Positions 7,567 to 15,694 of a stretch of 64,000 nucleotides of DNA are shown here, one piece after another (the stretch's first letter is position 1; every line of letters starts with the position of its first letter). Source of the DNA: CBDFHB01 sp965250115. Its GTDB lineage: Bacteria; Acidobacteriota; Vicinamibacteria; Marinacidobacterales; SMYC01. The DNA lies in assembly GCA_965250115.1 (NCBI GenBank), contig CBDFNJ010000002.1:124001-188000 (forward strand). The letters run 5' to 3'. The position numbers were made by a program, and so were the translations under genes. The notes under the pieces were generated by a model, which worked only from the letters and a program-made list of their open reading frames with translations, did not search any database and was not told the DNA's origin.

Positions 7567-8766
7567 GGTGCTTCCGCCATCAAGTGTCGCTACGCGGCTG
7601 CGGGCAGTGGTACAGGCGCGGAAGAGACCGGGTTGCGCGCCCCAGTGAGCAGGAAAACCTCGATCCGCAACCACAAAGGAATCGTCGTCGCCAAGAAGAT
7701 GTCTCGAAAGGTGAGCCGTCGCGTGGTCAGACCGGCCTGCATAGCCGGAGTTCGGATCTCACGTCCGAACTTCAGAGCTCCGTGCGGTCGGACGAAGTTG
7801 TAATAGCAACGGAGCAACTCCAAGTGCTCATCGAGCCTCTCCGTCGAGCGAGCGTGGGAAAGTGTTTGTCTCGAAAGGTATGCTGAGCTTTGCCGGATGG
7901 TCAGATTTAACCGCTCGATGAACGACGTGTTCAATGTTGAGGAGTCCTCGGAGTTATTGAGCGCGTCTTCGAATCGCCACGCGGCTCCGTGCAGCGCTCT
8001 CCGTTCGACCTTGATGATACGATCGTTCCTGCGAGTTTTGAGGACTTGGCCGTAAAGACACGCTGGCCCGAAGAAGCGACGGATGACCTTCTGGTAGAAT
8101 TCGAATCCATCCGTGACGATCAGGGGAAGACGTCCGAAATTCATCCGCTTCGAAAGGTCGCGAAACAGAGCGTGAGTGTTCCGGTAGCTTCGCCTTCCCG
8201 TCACCGTCGATGGCCAGAGCCGAAACCAGACCTCGATTGTAACGAAGACCCAACTCGGCGTCTTCTTATTGCCCGCGAACGTGCGAATCTCGTCGGCTTG
8301 AAGCTCTTCGGCAGCGAAGCCAGCGAACCTTCTGTGATTGAATCGACGACACACTTGGGCTGCCTTCTCGAGCCAGCGGGCGACGGTGTTCCAGGCAACC
8401 CCTTTGATCCTGGAAATCGCGGAAATGCTGACACCCTCGACTCTGAGAGCGATGACCACATCGAAAGTAGCTCTTCGATGTTGGAGACGGTAGTAGGGCG
8501 TGCCTTTCGTCGAGGAGAACGTCTTTCCGCACTCGCCGCACCCGTATCGACGGCGTTTCCCGGACCTCGTTCTGTAGAATCCGTTGTGAATAATGCTTCT
8601 GGAACCGACTTTTCCATACGACGGACATGCGAGATTGAGACATCTTCGATTCTTCACTTCGGCTCGGCCCTTACGATGAGAGAACTTTGTCTTCAGAATT
8701 CTGGTTCAAACTCTAGCACGCGAGCGGATTACGCGGCGGCCACCAACACTTGATGGCCGAAGCACC
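7567..8766 (-). mobile_element. IS1-like element, complete (1,200 bp)
   Basis: Inverted repeats GGTGCTTCCGCCATCAAGTG at the left and, read inward, GGTGCTTCGGCCATCAAGTG at the right bound one transposase ORF. The same ends occur at 31055, at 23074 and 26605 (tails only), and on the 242-bp derivative at 18773-19014. Confidence 0.85.
7590..8657 (-). CDS. IS1-like transposase
   Basis: A 355-residue single-ORF protein. The N-terminus is a zinc-ribbon (Cys in NLACPSYGKVG and YGCGECGKTFSSTKGTPYYR) followed by a helix-turn-helix (GVSISAISRIKGVAWNTVAR), equivalent to InsA of IS1. A DDE-like domain follows, with ELQADEIRTFAG, LIVTDGFEFY and the NTSFIERLNLTIRQ helix, equivalent to InsB. The C-terminus LTGARNPVSSAPVPLPAAA also survives as a solo tail at 23001 and 26528. 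The family assignment rests on this zinc ribbon plus InsB-like layout. Confidence 0.8.
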   Translation of the reverse strand: MKNRRCLNLACPSYGKVGSRSIIHNGFYRTRSGKRRRYGCGECGKTFSSTKGTPYYRLQHRRATFDVVIALRVEGVSISAISRIKGVAWNTVARWLEKAAQVCRRFNHRRFAGFAAEELQADEIRTFAGNKKTPSWVFVTIEVWFRLWPSTVTGRRSYRNTHALFRDLSKRMNFGRLPLIVTDGFEFYQKVIRRFFGPACLYGQVLKTRRNDRIIKVERRALHGAAWRFEDALNNSEDSSTLNTSFIERLNLTIRQSSAYLSRQTLSHARSTERLDEHLELLRCYYNFVRPHGALKFGREIRTPAMQAGLTTRRLTFRDIFLATTIPLWLRIEVFLLTGARNPVSSAPVPLPAAA

Positions 8767-8767
8767 T

Positions 8768-8849
8768 CCTGTGCCAAAACTCGGCCCTTTTGAAATAGAC
8801 GATAAATCAGCAGCTTAGTGTCTGTGTTTTCGACCGGACAGTGAGCGTG
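8768..8849 (+). repeat. solo IS end (TGTGCCAAAACTCGG family)
   Basis: CCTGTGCCAAAACTCGGCCC and the following 60 bp match the other solo ends of this family. It directly abuts the right end of the IS1-like element. Confidence 0.6.
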
Positions 8850-9003
8850 TTACTTCGGCCAACAGCCGGATAGGATCGGGCGTCGTTTGATGCGGGTCGC
8901 CTCGACCGTGTAGACCCAGGCGAGTTCCCGGACTCCGTGGACCGTGGCGGGCACCAGCACACGGCGGTACAAGCTGGAACCGCCTGGACGGAAGGGTATT
9001 GTC
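8850..9003 (-). pseudogene. possible gamma-glutamylcyclotransferase-like tail
   Basis: The minus strand gives GGSSLYRRVLVPATVHGVRE, then LAWVYTVEATRIKRRPILSG and CWPK before a stop. The YRRVLVP...LAWVY pattern resembles the C-terminus of AIG2/gamma-glutamylcyclotransferase-like proteins. No start or catalytic part is present. The stretch 9004-9251 that follows holds nothing I can recognise. Confidence 0.35.
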
Positions 9004-9251
9004 AAGTTGAGGTCTCAAGCTCGAAGCGGGCCGCTAGATGCTGGGGCTTGAGCGCACGGCGTTGCCAACATCTTGAGGTCGGATCGGCCCTGAATGCCTC
9101 AACTTGTCAGTACTTCCCCGGCGCACAGCCCGTGTTCCGCGGTCAAAACCGCAACGTCTACCACGCGCGTCTCGTCCCCTACATGTCCGAAGCCGCCGAC
9201 TGTTTTGGCCGGCAATTAGGTAGATCGCCAGCAGGGATATATCGTGTCTCC

Positions 9252-9614
9252 ATGACCAGCTTCCGGATTTCGGTAACGATTCTCGCTGTGATTCACGCGG
9301 TCTTCGCAGGATTCACGGCCCTGGTTGGAGCATTCGCTAACGGTGGAGACGTCTGGCAACGGCTGCTGGTGGTCCTCTTGCACCCTCTTGGCGCCACGGG
9401 ATTACTTCTGCTCGTGCTGCGGCCCCGCCTCGCCACGACGAAGATCCTCGCCATGATGGCGCTCCTGACTGCGAACGTGATCGCCGACCTGTGGGTTGCG
9501 CAGATGATTGCCGCGGGAAGAGTGCGAGGAGATTGGGAGCTTGCGCTGGCATTTTCGGTGGTTCCGGCCATCGGGATTGTCTACGCGTTGGCGCTGCTGC
9601 GAACTGCCCGCTAG
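9252..9614 (+). CDS. small four-helix membrane protein
   Basis: A 120-residue protein of unknown function with four hydrophobic segments: about 6-28 (VTILAVIHAVFAGFTALVGA), 38-55 (LLVVLLHPLGATGLLLLVL), 65-83 (ILAMMALLTANVIADLW) and 97-116 (ALAFSVVPAIGIVYALALL). The upstream frame is open for 315 bases, but the ATG at 9252 directly precedes the first helix and is the plausible start. Its 3' third is duplicated at 42355-42474. Confidence 0.6.
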   Translation: MTSFRISVTILAVIHAVFAGFTALVGAFANGGDVWQRLLVVLLHPLGATGLLLLVLRPRLATTKILAMMALLTANVIADLWVAQMIAAGRVRGDWELALAFSVVPAIGIVYALALLRTAR

Positions 9615-9845
9615 CGGTCGGGTAAGGCTCAGTCCGGAACCGGAGACGCACAGGAAGTAGCCGTTGTACTTCTGGTCTTCCAGTCAGGTTTTCCAACCGG
9701 GCGCATCGCTCGGTCGCGATCGCCTATATCTGGGATGAGCCCGATTACGGGGCCAATGACTCGGATGGCACCAATCTGGCCAAGCCGGCGGCGCTCGTCA
9801 GTCGCAACGCGCAATCAACGCTGGATCGACTTTCTGCGGAGCACA
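9493..9845 (+). repeat. direct segmental duplication, copy A
   Basis: About 353 bp holding the 3' third of the membrane protein gene and its downstream region recurs in the same orientation at 42355-42707, with few differences. It ends in CGACTTTCTGCGGAGCACAG, itself a recurring IS-end sequence (reversed at 19558 and 46788). Confidence 0.8.
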
Positions 9846-10031
9846 GGTTACCCAGCTTCTTCAGAGTATCCTGCGCGGTGTTTCTCGCTTTGATTCGCTC
9901 TCCTTCCGCGCCGTCGCGTACGTCGCGTGTTGGTTTCCCGCGACAAGAGTCACCCGCACGGATCCCGTCACGACCACTTCTTCGCGAGTGAAACGGAGTG
10001 CGCCGTCTCCGGATTCCAGTCGAGAACGCGG

Positions 10032-10550
10032 CTAGTTGGACTCGATCGGAGCGCTCAGGACGTTGGTCCCCCACATCAGCTTGATCTCGCCGCTGTTGCC
10101 GGAGCCGGACAGCTCGATCGTGAACTGTTCCGTCGCGTCTCCGTCCTTCTTCCACGTGAGCTGGGCTTCGCCCACGTCGCGGCTGGCGTCGTGGGACGTG
10201 CCCCACTGCCCGGTCTGGGAGTTGAACACTAGGTGCCACGTGTCTTCGTTCACTCGTTTCGTGAACCAGCTGTACGCGCCCTTCGCGATCGCAGTGCCGG
10301 AAACGGTGATGTCGGCCCCGGTCGTGAACGTGGTGGATTGATCCGCGCCTGTGCGCCAAACGGTACCCACGGGGGCTTGGCCGAGCATGTCGCGTCCCCG
10401 GAGACTCGGCCGACCGTAGTCCACGGAAACCTCGCTTCCGCCTATGGTCGCTTTGGATGTGCCGCGGGGAGACTGAGCCCACGCCACGACGCCCACCGCA
10501 ACAGCAGCGATCGCGACAAGAACAACAAAACGAGTCACTTGGCTGTGCAT
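10032..10550 (-). CDS. DUF2911 secreted protein, copy B
   Basis: 172 residues, with signal peptide and DUF2911 domain, differing at two positions from copy A at 4560-5078. Start ATG, promoter region and ribosome binding site are duplicated with the gene, so both copies could be expressed and gene dosage doubled. Having no disabling change in either copy suggests the duplication is recent. Confidence 0.9.
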   Translation of the reverse strand: MHSQVTRFVVLVAIAAVAVGVVAWAQSPRGTSKATIGGSEVSVDYGRPSLRGRDMLGQAPVGTVWRTGADQSTTFTTGADITVSGTAIAKGAYSWFTKRVNEDTWHLVFNSQTGQWGTSHDASRDVGEAQLTWKKDGDATEQFTIELSGSGNSGEIKLMWGTNVLSAPIESN

Positions 10551-10657
10551 CGAAGAGAACCTCCTATATGCCATGCGTAGACGCACGGCTGGCAACCCAG
10601 GCATGTTAGATCGGGGTGCGGTTCGGACCAAGCGCGGGGTGAAGTCTGGAGAGCGTC

Positions 10658-10778
10658 GTGTCCAAAAACACAAAGGCGTTGCCAAGCCCTTGATGGTTGC
10701 GCTCTCCACGACAATGATAGATGAACTCGGCGCCGGACCGGCGCGCGGGTCTTAGAGTTCGTTTGTATTCTTGGACAC
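10658..10778 (-). mobile_element. 121-bp MITE, copy 3
   Basis: Third MITE copy, at the outer edge of duplication copy B. It abuts an rve-type transposase fragment at 10779. Confidence 0.85.
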
Positions 10779-11022
10779 GACGGCGTTCCAACGCATTCCG
10801 GCCAAGCAAGACCATCCTGTTCAGGCACTCCTCTTTGCTCAAGCACACGAAGCGCTCCGCGTGAGGATTGCAGTTCGGAGACTTTGTCGGAATCGGGACA
10901 ATGTCCACGTCGTTTTCCTTCAGGACTTCTCGAAACTCCGTTGTGTATTTAGAATCTCGGTCGATGATGAGGTGCGAGTAGCCTCGGAGAAAGCTGTCGT
11001 CGAACGCGGCAAGGTCGAGCGC
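10779..11022 (-). pseudogene. rve-type transposase fragment
   Basis: The minus strand reads about 80 residues: SFLRGYSHLIIDRDSKYTTE, the VDIVPIPTKSPNCNPHAERF catalytic region and EECLNRMVLLGRNALE. This includes the second Asp and the Glu of the DDE triad. It is cut at 10779 by the MITE and at 11022 by the dispersed repeat. Confidence 0.7.
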
Positions 11023-11137
11023 TTGTCCCTTCCATAAACTCGAGCTGCATGAGATTGGCGAACTGCCCGCAACCAGGATGTTTTCGTCGTCTTCATGTAG
11101 GACGTTTTGAGGGCCGGCGACAGCTCTACTCAGGGTA
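11023..11137. repeat. dispersed repeat, copy 2
   Basis: Second copy of the repeat at 1002-1115, same orientation, about 90 percent identical by eye. Confidence 0.6.
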
Positions 11138-11210
11138 GAGGTCTGGCGAGGGCGTGGGCCTAGTTGTCCCCGTCGCCGTGCGCCATCTTGATTGCGAAGG
11201 TTGGATTACC

Positions 11211-11561
11211 TCAAGCTTTGCGCAGCCGCTTCACCGCAAGCACCACCAGAACCAGCGCCAAGATCAAAAGACCGAACATGAGCCCGGGGCTCATCCCGGT
11301 CTCCGCTGCCGCCGCCTCATCCGTTTCAGCGGTGGACTCTGCCATTTCTTCTACCGATTCGGCAGCCGAGTCCGCCATCTCCCCTGCTGCCTCGACCGGC
11401 GAATCCGCCATCTCGCCAGCAGCCTCAGCGGCGTCCCCAGCGGCGTCGGTTACCGCTTCCGATTCCTGCACGGCCTCCGATTCCTGCGCGGCGATGGCGT
11501 GGGTGAAACCCACTATCAACATAAGAGTTGCGATCGCAGCGAAACCAAAGATTCTCTTCAT
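11211..11561 (-). CDS. small secreted, membrane-anchored acidic protein
   Basis: A 116-residue protein. Residues 1-25 form a signal peptide ending AIAAQ. A low-complexity Ala/Glu-rich spacer (26-88) follows, with repeated EAAGEMADS-like units. A single hydrophobic helix (91-110, LMFGLLILALVLVVLAVKRL) and a basic tail end the protein. A clear AGGAGG site precedes the ATG. Function unknown; the layout suggests a periplasmic spacer anchored at its C-terminus. Confidence 0.65.
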   Translation of the reverse strand: MKRIFGFAAIATLMLIVGFTHAIAAQESEAVQESEAVTDAAGDAAEAAGEMADSPVEAAGEMADSAAESVEEMAESTAETDEAAAAETGMSPGLMFGLLILALVLVVLAVKRLRKA

Positions 11562-12029
11562 CGCTCCCTCCTAATAGAACCCAACAATGCCATATATACA
11601 AAATGTGAGAACGATGCAAGCGAAAGAAAGCCAGAGACGTTTGCCCCGAAGCCCGGCTCGGAGCACACGGTTCTCCTCTCGCAGCTAGTCAATCACATCC
11701 TGTTGCTGGCGGTTGACCCAGCCAGCCAGAACGAGCGGTAGGAATTGCACGTGGTCGTTAGGTCAAAATACTCATGCGGCTTCCCGATGGTAGAAACGGA
11801 GCAACCCCGTATGGTGCAAATAGTACGTCGAGCTCGACGTCGCGTCTGGTCAATATACTCGAACGCCCAGCGGGTCAGCAGTTTGCACCTTTCCAAAGGC
11901 TGCTTGAATCCGCCATCGCGGTCGGATACGTATTCCAGTTCAGCGGAAGGAGTCGCGATGGACTGGAAGACCATGCTGGGCTACGTCTCAGGATCCGTGG
12001 ATGAGAAATTGCTCCTGCGCAACGGCGTC
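11562..12029. repeat. IS-end mosaic, no gene
   Basis: About 11660-11756 is a reversed transposase N-terminal remnant of the TGTGCCAAAACTCGG family. About 11757-11880 holds inverted ends of the GGTCAAAATACTC family around a 35-bp segment (GTATGGTGCAAATAGTACGT...) that recurs at 18339. The remaining 150 bp shows nothing recognisable. Confidence 0.5.
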
Positions 12030-13368
12030 GTGTCCAAAAACACAAACGAACTCAAGACCGGCTGCCGGGACGTTTCGGAATAGACGTGTCTACGCTTGAT
12101 TGGCCAATGGGAGCTAGAATCCTCGGTCATGAGCACGCCGATCCAGCCCTTGACATTGTTGGTCATCACCATCGCTGGTTGGATCCAGCGTGACCAACAG
12201 GCCGCTATGGTCTACTTGCTCGAGGAGAACAAAGTCCTGAAAGCTCGGCTTTGCAGGAGGAAGCTTCGTCTCACAGACGACGAGCGACGGCGGCTGGCGG
12301 TAAAGGGTAAGGCGCTTGGCCGGAAACTCTTGGCAGAAGTCGCCGGTATCGTCACACCGGAAACCCTGCTGGCTTGGCACCGAAGGCTGATTGCGCGGAA
12401 GTGGGACTACAGCGAGCGGCGGAAACAGCCCGGACGGCCCCGGGTCATGGCCGAGATTAGCAAGCTTGTCGTAGGGATGGCGAAGTCGAATCCGAGGTGG
12501 GGATATACACGCATTCGCGGCGCCCTCTCGAATCTCGGCCATACGGTAGCCAGGAGCACCATCGTCAATATTCTGCGAGAACATGGCATCGAGCCTGCGC
12601 CGGAGCGAAGTGAGCGAACGCCATGGCGTACGTTTCTCGCCGCCCATTGGGAAACCGTTGCTGCGACCGACTTCTTCACCGTCGAGGTCGCCACAGTTCG
12701 TAGGCTCGTGACTTACTATGTGCTCGTCGTCATCGAGCTGTCTTCGCGAAAAGTGCACATTGCCGGAATCACTCCGGGGCCAGATGGCCCGTTCATGATG
12801 CAGGTCGGTCGGAATCTCACCGACCCATTCGACGGCTTTCTGCGCGGCAAGCGATTCCTCATCCTGGACCGCGACAAGAAGTTCACCACGGAGTTTCGCG
12901 ATTTGCTCGAGCACGCCGGAACGGACGTCATTCGGCTGCCGCACCGTTCGCCGAATCTGAACGCTTATGTCGAAAGGTTTGTTTTGTCGATCAAGAGCGA
13001 GTGCTTGGAGCGGATGATCTTCTTCAGTGAGCAATCGCTGCGCCGTGCCGTCGCTGAGTTCATCCATCATCATCACGGAGAGCGCAACCATCAAGGGCTC
13101 AGGAACGCATTGCTCGAAGCGGAAGAATGCGTCGGCAGTCCTCACGGGAAGGTGCGATGTCGTAAGCGATTGGGCGGTTTGCTCAGCTATTACCACCGCG
13201 ACGCCGCATAGGAGTTCGGGCGCGCCCGCTGGACGAAACGGATGGTCTGGAGGAGAGGTCTGCTCGGGAGCGCCTATCGCAAAGCCAGTGCCGCGTCGGC
13301 TGGTCTCCGCGAATCTCGAGAACGCCTCCAGGATTCGAGCTTTCGGCTCCGTTCGCATTTTCGGACAC
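12030..13368 (+). mobile_element. complete rve-type IS, likely parent of the 121-bp MITEs
   Basis: About 1,339 bp from GTGTCCAAAAACACAAACGA at the left to a right end that reads inward GTGTCCGAAAATGCGAACGG. One intact transposase ORF lies inside. Left end, right end and the segment 13048-13109 are the three parts found fused in the 121-bp MITEs, making this copy or a close relative their source of transposase. Confidence 0.85.
12129..13211 (+). CDS. transposase, integrase-core (IS481/IS3-like)
   Basis: A 360-residue transposase; the ATG at 12129 (MSTPIQPLTLL) matches the start preserved in the derivative at 21653-21853, although the frame is open from 12096. The N-terminal part is helical with QRDQQAAMVYLLEENKVLKA, then an HTH region (GYTRIRGALSNLGHTVARST). 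The rve domain has catalytic residues in VAATDFFTVE, LILDRDKKFT and NAYVERFV. The C-terminus is RKRLGGLLSYYHRDAA. No disabling change is seen. Confidence 0.9.
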   Translation: MSTPIQPLTLLVITIAGWIQRDQQAAMVYLLEENKVLKARLCRRKLRLTDDERRRLAVKGKALGRKLLAEVAGIVTPETLLAWHRRLIARKWDYSERRKQPGRPRVMAEISKLVVGMAKSNPRWGYTRIRGALSNLGHTVARSTIVNILREHGIEPAPERSERTPWRTFLAAHWETVAATDFFTVEVATVRRLVTYYVLVVIELSSRKVHIAGITPGPDGPFMMQVGRNLTDPFDGFLRGKRFLILDRDKKFTTEFRDLLEHAGTDVIRLPHRSPNLNAYVERFVLSIKSECLERMIFFSEQSLRRAVAEFIHHHHGERNHQGLRNALLEAEECVGSPHGKVRCRKRLGGLLSYYHRDAA

Positions 13369-13372
13369 GACG

Positions 13373-13591
13373 CGATTGTAAAGCCCACGGCCCTTGGCCC
13401 GGTCGCAAACACAGACACGAAACTGCTGATTTATGGCCTATTTCAAAAGGGCCGAGTTTTGGCACAGGACGACCACCGGCAGCAGTCCGTGCCATGAGCT
13501 TAGGAAGCTGACCTTGGCGTCACGGTAGCGGCCTCTATCTCGACTTCCCAACCCCCCCGAGACCAATTGACTATGACACGGAACGGCGGTT
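13373..13591 (-). repeat. solo IS end and featureless spacer
   Basis: 13373-13470 is a reversed end of the TGTGCCAAAACTCGG family. 13471-13591 holds nothing recognisable. Confidence 0.55.
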
Positions 13592-14314
13592 CTACCCCTC
13601 AGCCTCTTTCCACATCCTTTTCTCGAGATCGATCTCGTACTGCGCGATTCCGCGTCTCATTAGCAGTGCTGGTTCCATTCGAATCTTAGCAAAACAATTA
13701 TGGTAGATGCGGAGTTCGATGTTCCAGCTAGGATCTATCCCCTCTTCTGCTATCAGCCCTTCTCCCATCACAATACTCCCATTAGGGGTTATCACACTGA
13801 GCGTACCAATAGCGCTTATCGACGTGTTGTCATCTTGAGTCATCTTTCTCATAGGACCGAACTGAGTGCCTCTGTAAGATGGTTCGATTGACGGATCCTG
13901 GGATACGTCCAAAATCACCTGCTCAAGACCGTACATCGCCGTCATAATGTGGTACGGGTCAAGATGCCTAGTACGACCGTTTTCGTAGAGCACTATGATT
14001 CCTGGGTAACGACCCTCGGATCTCGATTTTATTTGTTTCGAAGATTTATAAATCTTATCTCTTACGCGAGTTCCTGGTGTTCCCCCCAGAACATTTCCGT
14101 AGCCACGTTCCCTAACCAGACGGTACGATTCCAGCTCTTCTTTGTTATCCCTAGTTTCCTTAACCTCGACGATGATTTTCTGACCATCGATCGTCACTTC
14201 GTAATCTGGGGTCTTACCATGTTCCTTGGGGACCGGTGTACACTCAATTCTCTCCCGCTTACAGTACTCTTCGAATAGAAGTTCCGAATCGTTTGGTGAT
14301 TTTGTCTTCTTCAT
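13592..14314 (-). CDS. PD-(D/E)xK nuclease-like protein
   Basis: A 240-residue protein, visibly richer in A+T than its neighbours, so probably acquired. The N-terminal helix SELLFEEYCKRE precedes TPDYEVTIDGQKIIVEVKE, in which Pro36-Asp37, Glu50 and Lys52 form the PD-(D/E)xK nuclease signature, about 35-52 residues in as usual for restriction-type folds. A second half with IIVLYENGRTRHLDPYHIMT resembles the later strands of such folds. The start ATG at 14314 (MKKTKSPND) is preferred over an upstream frame. No methyltransferase accompanies it; the target is unknown. Confidence 0.7.
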   Translation of the reverse strand: MKKTKSPNDSELLFEEYCKRERIECTPVPKEHGKTPDYEVTIDGQKIIVEVKETRDNKEELESYRLVRERGYGNVLGGTPGTRVRDKIYKSSKQIKSRSEGRYPGIIVLYENGRTRHLDPYHIMTAMYGLEQVILDVSQDPSIEPSYRGTQFGPMRKMTQDDNTSISAIGTLSVITPNGSIVMGEGLIAEEGIDPSWNIELRIYHNCFAKIRMEPALLMRRGIAQYEIDLEKRMWKEAEG

Positions 14315-14371
14315 AAGTATGGTTTCGCTCTCCAGATGACCTGCCCCCTTTCTCTGCTGGTGCTTTCGCAA

Positions 14372-14510
14372 TTAAGTGTTGGCGGCTAGCCCCGTCCTGT
14401 CCAAAAACACAAACGAACTCGAGATCTGCGTCCCGTGCCGATTCGGATTAGAGGTGGCGGGCTGCTACGTTTCTACCATCTGGAAGCTGCATGAGTATTT
14501 TGACCTCACG
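14372..14510. repeat. IS ends upstream of group II intron copy 1
   Basis: 14398-14450 is a left end of the GTGTCCAAAAACAC family. 14457-14510 is the right end of the GGTCAAAATACTC family, reading GAGTATTTTGACCTCACG immediately before the intron. Confidence 0.6.
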
Positions 14511-15177
14511 GTGCGCCGGCACAAACCGGTAAGTCTCGCGGGTGCAAGTCCCGCCTAACCAAGGAGTAGCGAACCAAGTTGGCCCCGAGTCATGCGTTGC
14601 TGTCCGCGAGGGCAGGGGCGAAGCGTTGACAGGGCAACGTGTGGGCTGGGTATTGAGCCGCGAAAGGAAAATTGAGTTTGGGGGGCCGACGGCGTCGTAT
14701 GGCACGGAAGGCAACACGGAACAAGTCGTCATCGCAAGAGTTGTTCCGCCCCTGCGTGGTCTGAGACCCTGCGCACGCACGGAAGAGACATACACGGGAG
14801 CCGGGAGGTCCCGCATTTGGCCCTGAGTGGCGTCGGGGTCCGCGCTGTGAATCCGCAAGGAGCACGACAGCGACGAACGGGTGCGGGAAGTCTGACAGGC
14901 CCATAGTAGCCGAGAAGCCTTCGAACAAAGACTGGGGAGTACCTCACTCCGCGGAGGAGGTGGAGCGAAGGGGGCTGACCAAGGGAAATCCGCTGCGGCA
15001 AATCAGGTCCCGGACTCAGCGCCGGGCAGGGAGTGAATATGGACAACCCTAAACGGGCACGAAGCGGGAAAGCGCGGAAACAGCCAAGGGAGTGCGCCTA
15101 CGTTCGGTCCCCTGATCTGCGAAATGCGCTGGAGCGGATACGGCAGGTAGCCTGCCGGGATAAGGGAGCACGGTTCA
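14511..15177 (+). ncRNA. group II intron, 5' part, copy 1
   Basis: Begins with the group II 5' signature GTGCG and continues with a domain I-like region (GCGGGTGCAAGTCCCGCCTA then CCAAGGAGTAGCGAACC). Several hundred bases of structured sequence lead into the start of an intron-encoded protein at 15033. The 3' half, including domains V and VI, is missing because a 242-bp IS1-like derivative replaces it at 15178. A second 5' fragment is at 19127-19558. The intron assignment rests on these motifs plus the reverse transcriptase start. Confidence 0.8.
15033..15177 (+). pseudogene. group II intron reverse transcriptase/maturase, N-terminal stub
   Basis: 48 residues: MNMDNPKRARSGKARKQPRE, then LRNALERIRQVACRDKGARF. 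This is the RT-0 leader typical of intron-encoded proteins of bacterial group II introns. It is truncated at 15178, before any catalytic RT block. Confidence 0.75.
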
Positions 15178-15373
15178 CAGGTGCTTCCGCCATCAAGTGT
15201 TGCTACGCCGTGTTTGAATGCTAGTGTCAGCTGGCCTGCCTGTGTCGGCGAACGCCACTAATAAGGATGTCGCGTGCACACGAAGGTGTCTCTGAACGTC
15301 AGGCACCGTGTGGTCAGCCCAGCTGAACCGCCCCGGGTTTCCCGGAGACTCCAACTCTTGAGAGGATGGAGTC

Positions 15374-15694
15374 ATGACAAGACGAAGCAGGTATTCACCG
15401 GAGGTAAAAGAGCGCGCAGTGCGGATGGTTTTCGACCAGCAGGCTCAGCACGAATCTCAGTGGTCAGCGATCTCATCGATTGCGTCGAAGATTGACTGTA
15501 CGCGGGAAACGCTACGCACGTGGGTGCGGCGAGCAGAGCGTGATGCTGGGAAACGAGCGGGACTGACGACGGACGAGCGTCAGCGGCTGAAGGAGCTTGA
15601 GCGAGAGAACCGTGAGCTAAAGCGGGCGAACGAGATCCTTCGCAAGGCGTCGGCGTTTTTCGCCCAGGCGGAGCTCGACCGCCGACCGAGGTGA
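15374..15694 (+). CDS. IS3-family OrfA
   Basis: A 106-residue DNA-binding component of the IS3 transposase. The N-terminal HTH_Tnp_1 domain (RRSRYSPEVKERAVRMVFDQ) precedes a leucine-zipper-like helix (RLKELERENRELKRANEILR) and the diagnostic KASAFFAQAELDR. The stop codon overlaps the GTG start of OrfB (GTGA), so OrfB may be made by coupling or by frameshifting. Confidence 0.92.
   Translation: MTRRSRYSPEVKERAVRMVFDQQAQHESQWSAISSIASKIDCTRETLRTWVRRAERDAGKRAGLTTDERQRLKELERENRELKRANEILRKASAFFAQAELDRRPR

Larger units (their letters stand above)
9942..10778 (-). repeat. inverted segmental duplication, copy B
   Basis: Reverse-oriented counterpart of 4332-5169, carrying the DUF2911 gene and a MITE. 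Differences are a few substitutions and one indel (AAGAAGTGG for AAGAGTGG). Confidence 0.85.

Noticed and set aside
8937..9614. 225-residue protein starting at 8937
   Set aside because: The upstream 105 codons lack homology-like character; the ATG at 9252 sits at the first membrane helix.
12114..13418. 434-codon minus-strand frame across the intact IS
   Set aside because: Shadow of the transposase at 12129-13211, no motif, and it crosses both inverted repeats of the element.
14542..14826. 94-residue ORF inside the group II intron, also at 19158
   Set aside because: It lies in the structured RNA region of the intron and is present only because both copies share that RNA sequence.
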